Origin: an uncultured Clostridium sp.
Lineage (GTDB): Bacteria > Bacillota_A > Clostridia > TANB77 > CAG-508
Direction: 5' to 3'
Length of the DNA stretch: 17,657 nucleotides
Assembly (NCBI GenBank): GCA_947244675.1
Contig: CAMXLV010000026.1
Location: 1 to 17,657 of the forward strand
Positions 8,120 through 14,603 of the stretch are shown one piece after another. The translations under genes and the position numbers were made by a program. The notes below the pieces were generated by a model, which was given only the letters and a program-made list of their open reading frames with translations, was not told the origin of the DNA and did not search any database. How positions within the stretch are numbered: the stretch's first letter is position 1; every line of letters starts with the position of its first letter.

Positions 8120-8947
8120 TTATTTTCTTCTCTTAACAATAAATTTATTAGATTGTTTTTTCTTATTTCTTGTTTTATAACCAAGTGCTGGTTTGCCCCA
8201 AGGTGTCATTGGTCCAGCGTGTCCTACTGGTGCTCTACCTTCACCACCACCATGAGGGTGATCTACTGGGTTCATAACAGAACCTCTAACAGTTGGTCTT
8301 ATTCCCATATGTCTTTTTCTACCAGCTTTACCAATTTTAACATTTTCATGGTCGCTATTTCCAATTACACCAATTGTTGCTCTACAAGTTGCTAAGATTA
8401 ATCTCATTTCTCCTGATGGAAGTCTTACGTGAGCATATTTTCCTTCTTTTGCCATTAATTGTGCACTTTGTCCAGCAGCTTTTACTAATTTTCCACCTTG
8501 TTTTGGATTTAGTTCAATATTATGAATTAATGTACCTACTGGGATACTATTAATTGGCATACAATTTCCTGGTTTAATATCTGCTGTTTCTCCAGATATT
8601 ACTTTATCTCCATCTTTTAGCCCTTGTGGTGCTAAGATATATGCTTTTTCTCCATCTTCATATTGGATTAATGCAATATTAGCACTTCTGTTTGGATCAT
8701 ATTCAATTCCAATAACTTGTGCTTCCATATTGTCTTTTCTTCTTTTAAAATCTACAATTCTATATTTTTGTCTATTTCCTCCACCTTGATGTCTTACTGT
8801 TATTCTTCCATATGAGTTTCTTCCTGCATTTTTCTTCTTCTTTGCTAATAAAGATTTCTCAGGAGTTTTTTTTGTGATCTCTCCAAAGTCTGAAACTGTC
8901 ATATTTCTTCTAGATGGTGTATAAGGCTTAAAATGTTTCATTCCCAT
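8120..8947 (-). CDS. rplB: 50S ribosomal protein L2
   Basis: L2 (uL2) is among the most conserved ribosomal proteins and supports the peptidyl-transferase centre and subunit association. The 275-residue product has the usual [16 protein letters not shown] start, the [20 protein letters not shown] segment (about 47-66) and the near-invariant [11 protein letters not shown] loop at 230-240. It ends with the basic [14 protein letters not shown] tail. The ATG (8945-8947) has GAGGAG 8 nt upstream. The start region ATGGGAATGAA is also found at the start of the unrecognised ORF just upstream. Confidence 0.97.
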   Translation of the reverse strand: MGMKHFKPYTPSRRNMTVSDFGEITKKTPEKSLLAKKKKNAGRNSYGRITVRHQGGGNRQKYRIVDFKRRKDNMEAQVIGIEYDPNRSANIALIQYEDGEKAYILAPQGLKDGDKVISGETADIKPGNCMPINSIPVGTLIHNIELNPKQGGKLVKAAGQSAQLMAKEGKYAHVRLPSGEMRLILATCRATIGVIGNSDHENVKIGKAGRKRHMGIRPTVRGSVMNPVDHPHGGGEGRAPVGHAGPMTPWGKPALGYKTRNKKKQSNKFIVKRRK

Positions 8948-9048
8948 TTCTATTTCTCCTCTTTAATTTTATTATTTACGGATTTTTTCCTGCTCCGCAT
9001 CACAGATATTCTTTATTTTCCTAGTATTTTCTAGCTATTTTTTAGATT

Positions 9049-9315
9049 TTATCTATCTTGTTCTTTTTCCTCTTCTTCATATACATATAATCCTGAATAA
9101 TATCTTTCACTTAATTGTATGTTACTCTGAAAGGTCTTGTCTGTTGGAAACATGATTATGGGACGCCCTTTTATTTTCTTTTTTGCCTTTTCTTCATTTT
9201 TAGCTAAATATGAGATTGTACTTGTTTCTGCTTCCCTATAGCCTTTTTTATTTGTTAATTCTCCACTCACATTTAATCTCTTATAAAATGCTTCTCTTTC
9301 TTCCTTCATTCCCAT
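9049..9315 (-). CDS. Unrecognised small protein inserted between rplW and rplB
   Basis: I do not recognise this protein. From the ATG at 9313-9315 it has 88 residues: MGMKEEREAFYKRLNVSGEL, then a lysine/glutamate-rich middle (NEEKAKKKIKGR), a more hydrophobic GRPIIMFPTDKTFQSNI stretch, an aromatic RYYSGLYVY and a very acidic end (EEEEKEQDR). There is no membrane segment, signal peptide or cysteine. A GTG three codons upstream (9322-9324) is an alternative start. The ribosome binding site is weak (GTGAT close by, no AGGAGG), and by eye codons such as AGG, GGG, ATA and CCC differ from those of its highly expressed neighbours. It has the operon's orientation and lies in a 408-base gap between rplB and rplW, where no gene is usually found. 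It is probably real but poorly translated; a chance ORF in inserted DNA is possible. Confidence 0.6.
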   Translation of the reverse strand: MGMKEEREAFYKRLNVSGELTNKKGYREAETSTISYLAKNEEKAKKKIKGRPIIMFPTDKTFQSNIQLSERYYSGLYVYEEEEKEQDR

Positions 9316-9355
9316 AATAATCACTTTCTTTCCATTTTCTATTTAATTCTCTGTC

Positions 9356-9703
9356 TTAAGCTCCCATAAATTCATCAATACTATCTTTATATTTTTTAGC
9401 AACTTTGGTTACTTTTCCACCTTTTGCTAAATAACTTGTTTCTCCTGGATTAGTATCAATTGTAACAATTGCTTTTTTCCAATCAGAAGTTTTTCCTGTA
9501 TGATAACCAACTCTTTTGCTTTTTCCATTTACATTCATAGTATTTACTTTTAATACTTTTACTTCAAATAATTTTTCAATAGCTTTTGCTATTTCAACTT
9601 TTGTTGCTTTTTTGTTTACTTCAAAAGTGTATTTTCCTTCTTGTAATTGATCGTTACTTTTCTCTGTAACAATTGGTGCTATAATGATTTCTTCTGGTTT
9701 CAT
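9356..9703 (-). CDS. rplW: 50S ribosomal protein L23
   Basis: L23 (uL23) sits at the tunnel exit and is the main docking site for trigger factor and SRP. The 115-residue product begins [20 protein letters not shown] and has the [20 protein letters not shown] segment and [20 protein letters not shown], all typical. It carries about 15 residues more at the C-terminus ([16 protein letters not shown]) than the common 95-100-residue form. The ATG abuts the rplD stop, and its GAGGAGGTG site is encoded by the last rplD codons, so the two are likely translationally coupled. Confidence 0.96.
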   Translation of the reverse strand: MKPEEIIIAPIVTEKSNDQLQEGKYTFEVNKKATKVEIAKAIEKLFEVKVLKVNTMNVNGKSKRVGYHTGKTSDWKKAIVTIDTNPGETSYLAKGGKVTKVAKKYKDSIDEFMGA

Positions 9704-10327
9704 TTAAGCATACACCTCCTCTAATTTTTTGCATGTTTCTACAGATAAAATTAGATTTGTATATTTTAATAAATCAAACACATTAATGTTATTTAAAGTA
9801 ATTGTTTTAACACCTTCTATGTTTCTTGTTGACATATAAACATTTTTATTGTTTTCTGGAAGAACAATTAATGTTTTTCCTTCTACTTTTAAGTCCATTA
9901 ATGCTTTTGCCATTGTTTTGGTTTTGATTTCTTTTACTTCTAATTTATCTACTACTGTTAATTCTTTTTCTAAAACTTTAGCACTTAAAATAGATTTAAT
10001 AGCTAATCTTCTTTCTTTTTTATTAACAGTATATCTATAAGAACGAGGTTTTGGTCCTAAAGCAATACCACCTTTAATCCATTGTGGGCTTCTTGTTGAA
10101 CCTTGTCTTGCTCTACCTGTTCCTTTTTGTCTCCATGGTTTTTTACCACCACCAGAAACTTCTGCTCTTGTTTTGGTACTTTGTGTACCTTGTCTTTGAT
10201 TAGCTAAATAATTTACAAGTACGCTATGTACAATATTTTCATTTGGCTCAATTCCAAATATATTTTCTGCTAATTCTAGATCACTTACTTTTTTACCTTT
10301 TAAATCATATACGTCTACTTTTGGCAT
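9704..10327 (-). CDS. rplD: 50S ribosomal protein L4
   Basis: L4 (uL4) lines the exit tunnel; in E. coli it also represses its own S10 operon. The 207-residue product is full length. The extended tunnel loop QRQGTQSTKTRAEVSGGGKK, then PWRQKGTGRARQGSTRSPQW, is diagnostic. It begins MPKVDVYDLKGKKVSDLELA and ends LKYTNLILSVETCKKLEEVYA-like. The ATG (10325-10327) has GGAGG upstream. Whether L4 acts on the structured leader before rpsJ here is an open question. Confidence 0.97.
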   Translation of the reverse strand: MPKVDVYDLKGKKVSDLELAENIFGIEPNENIVHSVLVNYLANQRQGTQSTKTRAEVSGGGKKPWRQKGTGRARQGSTRSPQWIKGGIALGPKPRSYRYTVNKKERRLAIKSILSAKVLEKELTVVDKLEVKEIKTKTMAKALMDLKVEGKTLIVLPENNKNVYMSTRNIEGVKTITLNNINVFDLLKYTNLILSVETCKKLEEVYA

Positions 10328-10347
10328 TTTGTATTTCCTCCTTCCTT

Positions 10348-10983
10348 CTATTTCATAGCCTTTACAGCTGATTTTACTTTTAGAATTGCTCCTTTTGCTC
10401 CAGGAACACTTCCTTTTACTAGTAATACATTTTTATCCATGTCTACTTTGATAACATCTAAGTTTTGTATTGTAATGGTAACTCTTCCCATATGTCCTGG
10501 CAATTTTTTACCTTTAAATACTCTACTTGGTGTTGAACATGCTCCCATAGATCCTGGTCTTCTATGATACATAGATCCATGTCCCATTGGTCCTCTATGT
10601 TGTCCATGTCTTTTAATAACACCTTGGAATCCTTTTCCTTTTGAAGTTCCTTGTACGTCTACTTTTTCTCCTTCTTCAAAGATGTTAGCTTTGATTTCAT
10701 CTCCTACTTTGTAGCTTGCTACATCTTCTATTCTAAATTCTCTTAAGTGTTTTTTATTGGCAAGTTTTGCTTTAGCAAAATGCCCTGCTTCTGGTTTATT
10801 TATATGTTTATCTTTTACTTCTCCATATCCTAATTGGATTGCATCATACCCATCTGTTTCTACTGTTTTTACTTGTGCTACAATGTTTCCTGCTGTTTCA
10901 ATAACAGTTACTGGAATGATATTTCCTTTTTCATCGAAGATTTGTGTCATACCGATTTTTTTTCCGATAATTCCTTTTTTCAC
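10348..10983 (-). CDS. rplC: 50S ribosomal protein L3
   Basis: L3 (uL3) starts large-subunit assembly and reaches the peptidyl-transferase centre. The 211-residue product begins [20 protein letters not shown] and has the signature central loop [20 protein letters not shown] with [20 protein letters not shown] and [20 protein letters not shown]. The start codon is GTG (10981-10983), with AGGAGG 8 nt upstream. A 161-base spacer separates it from rpsJ and contains three possible hairpins. Confidence 0.97.
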   Translation of the reverse strand: MKKGIIGKKIGMTQIFDEKGNIIPVTVIETAGNIVAQVKTVETDGYDAIQLGYGEVKDKHINKPEAGHFAKAKLANKKHLREFRIEDVASYKVGDEIKANIFEEGEKVDVQGTSKGKGFQGVIKRHGQHRGPMGHGSMYHRRPGSMGACSTPSRVFKGKKLPGHMGRVTITIQNLDVIKVDMDKNVLLVKGSVPGAKGAILKVKSAVKAMK

Positions 10984-11005
10984 TTTTCTTTCCTCCTAAC
11001 TATTG

Positions 11006-11108
11006 GCTGACTTTTGCCAGCTTGGTTTTGCTGTGACTATTTTAACTAGTCTTAATTTTATGATTTCATGCTTACAATGTCACTTCGTTCCATTGCGCAA
11101 ATTGTAAG
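11006..11108 (-). promoter_or_regulatory. Three tandem hairpins in the rpsJ-rplC spacer
   Basis: The minus-strand RNA of this spacer can form three stems. CUUACAAU with AUUGUAAG (11108-11101 and 11078-11071, 22-nt loop) comes first. GACUA with UAGUC (11051-11047 and 11039-11035, 7-nt loop) comes next. GCUGGC with GUCAGC (11021-11016 and 11011-11006, AAAA loop, one G-U pair) comes last, just before the rplC ribosome binding site. None has a T run, so they are not terminators. A regulatory or processing role is inference. Confidence 0.4.
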
Positions 11109-11144
11109 TAAAATTCAAAATCTTACTTGACTTTTTTCATTAAC

Positions 11145-11468
11145 TTACAACTTAATTTCAATATCAACACCAGCTGGTAATTCTAATTTCATTAGACTGT
11201 CAACTGTTTTTTGTGTTGGATAAAGAATGTCGATTACTCTTTTATGTGTTCTCATTTCAAATTGCTCTCTTGAGTCTTTATATTTGTGTGGAGAACGTAA
11301 GATTGTTACGACTTCTTTTTGTGTTGGTAATGGAATAGGACCTGAAACCTTTGCTCCTGTTTTTTTAGCAGTATCTACTATTTTTTCAGCAGACTGATCT
11401 AAAACTACATGGTCATATGCTTTAAGTCTTATTCTGATTTTCTCACTTGTTGCTATTGTGTTTGCCAT
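11145..11468 (-). CDS. rpsJ: 30S ribosomal protein S10
   Basis: S10 (uS10) is a small-subunit head protein that, as NusE, also takes part in transcription antitermination with NusB. The 107-residue product contains the diagnostic [20 protein letters not shown], then [20 protein letters not shown] and [21 protein letters not shown] chose the ATG at 11466-11468 ([10 protein letters not shown]) because GAAGGAGGGA lies just upstream. An open frame extends to 11573 but has no such site and runs through the leader. It is the first gene of the S10-spc operon. Confidence 0.97.
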   Translation of the reverse strand: MANTIATSEKIRIRLKAYDHVVLDQSAEKIVDTAKKTGAKVSGPIPLPTQKEVVTILRSPHKYKDSREQFEMRTHKRVIDILYPTQKTVDSLMKLELPAGVDIEIKL

Positions 11469-11728
11469 TGTAATTTTCCCTCCTTCTTTGTTTTTTTGTT
11501 TCATTATGATATTACTATCATAGACGAAATTACCTTGGCAAGTTAAAACGCACTCTGGTGTTTTGAATATCACCTTTATAAAAACCCAAAATGTGCATGA
11601 TAATTTTGGGATAAGTACATTTCTTACCGCCTGGTCTTTGCCATAACATACTCCACCAAAGTTCCCTCCATTCCTTCATTTCCGTAAGGAATGTAGCCAC
11701 ATTTGGCTTCATCGCTTTTATTTCATGC
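11469..11728 (-). promoter_or_regulatory. Structured 5' leader of the S10 operon
   Basis: About 260 nt lie between the predicted transcription start and rpsJ; together with the promoter and the tsf terminator they form a 353-base gene-free stretch (11469-11821). In the minus-strand RNA I can draw AGCC/GGCU (11708-11705 and 11698-11695), a perfect CAUUCCUU/AAGGAAUG stem (11693-11686 and 11676-11669), CUUUG/CAAAG (11661-11657 and 11640-11636), the terminator-like hairpin listed separately, and UAUGAUA/UAUCAUA with a GUAA loop (11522-11505) near the ribosome binding site. Leader with early terminator suggests control of the whole operon, perhaps by a ribosomal protein; the ligand is unknown. I did not recognise a named riboswitch or T-box. 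Confidence 0.55.
11580..11610 (-). terminator. Intrinsic terminator (attenuator) inside the S10 leader
   Basis: On the minus strand CCCAAAAT (11610-11603) pairs perfectly with ATTTTGGG (11592-11585) around a 10-nt loop, followed immediately by TTTTT (11584-11580). It lies about 120 nt after the predicted transcription start and about 110 nt before rpsJ. Left unregulated it would reduce transcription of the whole ribosomal operon, so conditional readthrough is likely. TTTGG at 11659-11655 could compete for CCAAA of the stem, a weak possible antiterminator. Confidence 0.7.
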
Positions 11729-11734
11729 CTTATT

Positions 11735-11763
11735 ATTATACAACGCTTATAGCCGTATGTCAA
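11735..11763 (-). promoter_or_regulatory. Consensus promoter of the S10-spc operon
   Basis: The minus strand has a perfect -35 TTGACA (11758-11763), a 17-nt spacer and a perfect -10 TATAAT (11735-11740). The transcription start should be near 11728. It sits about 22 bases beyond the tsf terminator and heads the whole ribosomal operon, consistent with very strong expression. Confidence 0.93.
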
Positions 11764-11785
11764 GATGTTTTTCTAAAATATAGAA

Positions 11786-11812
11786 AAGAACCTAATTATA
11801 ATTTAGGTTCTT
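11786..11812 (-). terminator. Terminator after tsf
   Basis: A perfect 10-bp stem, AAGAACCTAA (11812-11803) with TTAGGTTCTT (11795-11786) and a 7-nt loop, starts 9 bases after the tsf stop. The tail is T-rich but interrupted (TTCTATATTTT), so termination may be partial and some rpsB-tsf transcripts could run into the S10 operon. Confidence 0.8.
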
Positions 11813-11821
11813 CTTACATTA

Positions 11822-12700
11822 CTATTTTAATTGATTCATAACTTCTTCTGCAAAATTAACTTCTTCTTTTTCGATTCCTTCACCTTTTTCAAATCTTGCA
11901 AATTCTACTACTTCTGCATCTTTTTCGCTTAATAATTGATTTACTTTTTTATTTGGATCTTTTACAAAAGCTTGATCAATTAGACAAATTTCTTCATAGA
12001 ATTTTCCGATTCTTCCTTGTACAATTTTTTCTGCAATAGCTTCTGGTTTTCCTTCATTCATAGTTTGTGCTTTTAAGATTTCCATTTCTTTTTTTACTCT
12101 TTCTTCTGGCACTTCTTCTTTTCTTACAAATTCAGGTCTTGCCGCAGCAATTTGCATACAAATGTCTTTTGCTACTTCTGCATTTCCTTTTTTCATATTA
12201 ACTAGAACTGCTATTTTACCATCACCATGAATGTATTTTTCTACAATTCCTTCTGACTCAAATCTTGCAAATCTTCTAACATTCATATTTTCACCTATGG
12301 TAGCTATTTTTTCCACTAATACTTCTTGTACTGTTTTTCCTGCTACTTCTATAGATTCTTGTGCTAATAAAGCATCTACATCAGCTGGATTTTTTTCTAC
12401 AATTTGTTTTGCTACATTCATAACAAAATTTTTAAAATCTTCATTTTTACCAACAAAGTCTGTTTCAGAATTTACTTCTACAACAGCTCCTATTTTTCCA
12501 TCCTCAGAAACATAAGCTTCAACTAATCCTTCTGCTGCTACTCTTCCAGATTTTTTTGCTGCTTTTGCAATTCCTCTCTCACGTAATAATTCAATTGCTT
12601 TTTCCATGTCTCCATCTGTTTCTGTTAAAACTTTTTTGCAGTCCATCATTCCTGCACCTGTTTTTTCTCTTAAATCTTTTACTAAACTTGCTGTAACCAT
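11822..12700 (-). CDS. tsf: Translation elongation factor Ts
   Basis: EF-Ts recharges EF-Tu by exchanging GDP for GTP in the cytoplasm. The 292-residue product has the N-terminal UBA-like domain with the signature LREKTGAGMMDCKKVLTETD (about 10-29), then ERGIAKAAKKSGRVAAEGLV and VVEVNSETDFVGKNEDFKNF of the core. It ends with the dimerisation and C-terminal regions, finishing AEEVMNQLK. Length and domain order are normal. The ATG (12698-12700) has AAGGAGG upstream. It lies 16 bases after rpsB, the widely conserved rpsB-tsf pair, and is followed by a terminator. Confidence 0.97.
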   Translation of the reverse strand: MVTASLVKDLREKTGAGMMDCKKVLTETDGDMEKAIELLRERGIAKAAKKSGRVAAEGLVEAYVSEDGKIGAVVEVNSETDFVGKNEDFKNFVMNVAKQIVEKNPADVDALLAQESIEVAGKTVQEVLVEKIATIGENMNVRRFARFESEGIVEKYIHGDGKIAVLVNMKKGNAEVAKDICMQIAAARPEFVRKEEVPEERVKKEMEILKAQTMNEGKPEAIAEKIVQGRIGKFYEEICLIDQAFVKDPNKKVNQLLSEKDAEVVEFARFEKGEGIEKEEVNFAEEVMNQLK

Positions 12701-12716
12701 TCTTTTTTCCTCCTTT

Positions 12717-13502
12717 TTATTCTTCTGTCTTTTCTGTCGCCTCTTCTACTACTTCTTCTATGCTAGTAGCTTCTTGAGCTTCTACTTCTTGTTCTTCTTG
12801 CATTTGAGGTTCAAAACTTTCTCCTTGTTTGCCTTCAATAACGGCATTTGCCATAACATCTGCAATCAATTTTACGGCTCTTATTGCATCATCATTTCCT
12901 GGTATTGGATAATCTAATTCTTCTGGATTACAGTTAGTATCTACTAATCCTACTACTGGAATTCCTAGTTTTTTAGCCTCTAAAATTGCAATTCTTTCTT
13001 TTTTAGGATCTACTAAAAAGATAACACCTGGTATTTGTTCCATATCTTTGATTCCACCAAGATTTTTTTCTAGTTTTTCCATTTCTTTTTTCAATAAAAT
13101 TACTTCTTTTTTTGGTAATATGTTAAAGGTTCCATCTTCTTGCATGGTTTCTAAGTCTTTTAGTCTTTGGATTCTTGTTCTAATAGTTCCAAAGTTTGTT
13201 AGCATTCCTCCTAACCATCTTTGGTCTACATAGTACATACCACATTTTAATGCTGCTTCTTTCATACATTCTTGTGCTTGTTTTTTTGTTCCTACAAAAA
13301 GAATTGTTTTCCCTTCTTCTGCTTGTTCTTTAATGAAAGCATATGCTTCATCTAATTTTTTTGATGTCTTTTGTAAATCAATGATGTGAATTCCATTTCT
13401 AGCTTGGAATATGTATTCCGCCATTTTAGGATCCCATCTTCTTGTTTGATGTCCAAAGTGAACACCTGCTTCTAGTAATTGTTTCATTGCAACTACTGCC
13501 AT
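12717..13502 (-). CDS. rpsB: 30S ribosomal protein S2
   Basis: S2 (uS2) is a late-joining small-subunit protein near the anti-Shine-Dalgarno region. The 261-residue product shows the hallmarks [68 protein letters not shown] and [21 protein letters not shown] long acidic tail (about 225-261, rich in E and Q) follows the conserved core and is longer than in short S2 forms. The ATG (13500-13502) has AGGAGG 8 nt upstream. Its own promoter and leader lie upstream. Confidence 0.97.
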   Translation of the reverse strand: MAVVAMKQLLEAGVHFGHQTRRWDPKMAEYIFQARNGIHIIDLQKTSKKLDEAYAFIKEQAEEGKTILFVGTKKQAQECMKEAALKCGMYYVDQRWLGGMLTNFGTIRTRIQRLKDLETMQEDGTFNILPKKEVILLKKEMEKLEKNLGGIKDMEQIPGVIFLVDPKKERIAILEAKKLGIPVVGLVDTNCNPEELDYPIPGNDDAIRAVKLIADVMANAVIEGKQGESFEPQMQEEQEVEAQEATSIEEVVEEATEKTEE

Positions 13503-13553
13503 TTTTCATTCCTCCTTATTTGTTATTCTTCCACAAAGTTTCAACGTTTTTTT

Positions 13554-13578
13554 GGGACCAAGTTTTTTGGCACTTCCC
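13554..13578 (-). promoter_or_regulatory. Bulged hairpin in the rpsB leader
   Basis: In the rpsB 5' untranslated region (about 105 nt) the minus-strand RNA can fold GGGA-CCAA against UUGG-UCCC, with a 4-nt one-sided bulge (AGUG) and an AAAAC loop. Asymmetric-bulge stems of this kind occur in ribosomal-protein binding sites, so a role in S2 or EF-Ts control is possible but unproven. A smaller UCAC/GUGA stem lies just upstream. Confidence 0.4.
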
Positions 13579-13613
13579 TTAAAACTCACTTTTGTGTGAT
13601 TAATACGCTTGCT

Positions 13614-13642
13614 ATTTTATCACATTTTAACTATCATTTCAA
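13614..13642 (-). promoter_or_regulatory. Promoter of rpsB-tsf
   Basis: On the minus strand -35 TTGAAA (13637-13642) and -10 TAAAAT (13614-13619) are separated by 17 nt, each one base off consensus. The -35 box begins about 18 bases after the stop of the sugar-kinase gene, so rpsB-tsf need not depend on readthrough. Confidence 0.85.
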
Positions 13643-13660
13643 GTGTTTCTAAAATTTTTT

Positions 13661-14537
13661 TTATAAAACTGCTCCTATCATCCCTGCATCATTTCCTAAA
13701 ATAGCAGTTTCAATTTTAATTTCCTTATTATTTATCTTCTCTTTTACCCTATCTAATAAAACATCTTCAAAATGTACAAAACTGCCACCAATTCCAATAA
13801 TTTCTGGTTCAAAAATATGAATTAAGTTAGTTAGCCCTATACTTAAATTTTGCACATATTCTTCAACCACCTGCTCAATAATTTCATAATTAAGATTTTG
13901 CTTGTCATTTCTTCTTATTTTATCTAGTAATTCTTGTCCTCTTGTTGTTTCATCTAGTCCCAAAGCTTGTCTTAAATTATTTTTAAAAGCTTTCATGGAA
14001 GCATATCTCTCAAAACACCCTTTTTGTCCACAATTGCATAAAATTCCACCTTTTTGAATGATCATATGGCCGAAATTCACAACCACCTTTTTTGCCAGCT
14101 TCTAACAATTGATTTTTTAAAAAAGCAGCTCCTCCAATTCCAGTACCTAATGTTAAAAATAGACTCCTATCATAATCTTTTAAACACCCATATCTATTTT
14201 CTGCAATAGCTGCACATTTAGCATCATTACGTATTGTAATTGGTAAACCCATTTTTTGCAAATTCTTAGTAATTGGATAATTCTTAATTCCTAAATTTCC
14301 ACTTTCTCTAATAATACCATTCTCAGACCATCCTGGTACTGCTAGCCCTATTTGTTTAATTTTATATTTTATTTTAAATTTTTCTACATTTTCAAAAATG
14401 TATTCCTCAATTGATTTTTTGATATTTTTCTTTTCTGTAGCAGTTAATCTTTTTTCACTTTTTTCGATAATTCTTCCCTCTTTATCTACTACTCCAATAG
14501 CAATGTGACTGCCTCCTATATCAATACCTATTTTCAT
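13661..14537 (-). pseudogene. ROK-family sugar kinase, interrupted by a one-base frameshift
   Basis: ROK proteins phosphorylate sugars (glucokinase, fructokinase or ManNAc-kinase types) or act as sugar-sensing repressors; no DNA-binding domain is present here, so a kinase is meant. The N-terminal part has the ATP-binding IGIDIGGSHIAIGVVD (about 3-18), the NDAKCAAIAE motif with catalytic-type D105 and the GTGIGGA loop. The reading frame then breaks. Removing one base near 14072 restores AGKKGGCEF-GHMIIQKGG and the zinc site H157 with CNCGQKGC (C167, C169, C174), giving a complete 291-residue protein ending GNDAGMIGAVL. Everything else is intact, so this is either a very recent mutation or a sequencing error. 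I prefer the ATG at 14535-14537, preceded by AAAGGTGAT; a GTG at 14546 is possible. Substrate is unknown. Confidence 0.88.
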
Positions 14538-14568
14538 TTTTATCACCTTTCTTACGACAATTAAAATA

Positions 14569-14591
14569 GACGAAGGATATTTTCCTTCGTC
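14569..14591 (-). terminator. Terminator after the pilus genes
   Basis: A perfect 9-bp stem, GACGAAGGA (14591-14583) and TCCTTCGTC (14577-14569) with a 5-nt loop, lies 12 bases after the pilC stop and is followed by TATTTTAATT. The T run is imperfect, so some readthrough into the kinase gene is possible. I saw no good separate promoter for the kinase. Confidence 0.8.
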
Positions 14592-14603
14592 TCAAAATCA
14601 CGA

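Noticed and set aside
11469..11573. N-terminal extension of S10 giving 142 residues
   Set aside because: The extension runs through leader structure and lacks a ribosome binding site. The ATG at 11468 has GAAGGAGGGA and gives the family's usual N-terminus.
11641..11700. T-box or other named riboswitch in the rpsJ leader (the GGAGGGAAC-type stretch)
   Set aside because: The diagnostic T-box sequence is not present, and I cannot match the stems to a riboswitch class. I therefore report it only as an unassigned leader.
11530..11763. Open frame of 77 codons on the minus strand across the rpsJ promoter and leader
   Set aside because: It begins inside the -35 box of the rpsJ promoter, so it would not be on that transcript, and it has no ribosome binding site. 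Its frame runs through the leader stems and terminator hairpin, and the product resembles nothing I know.
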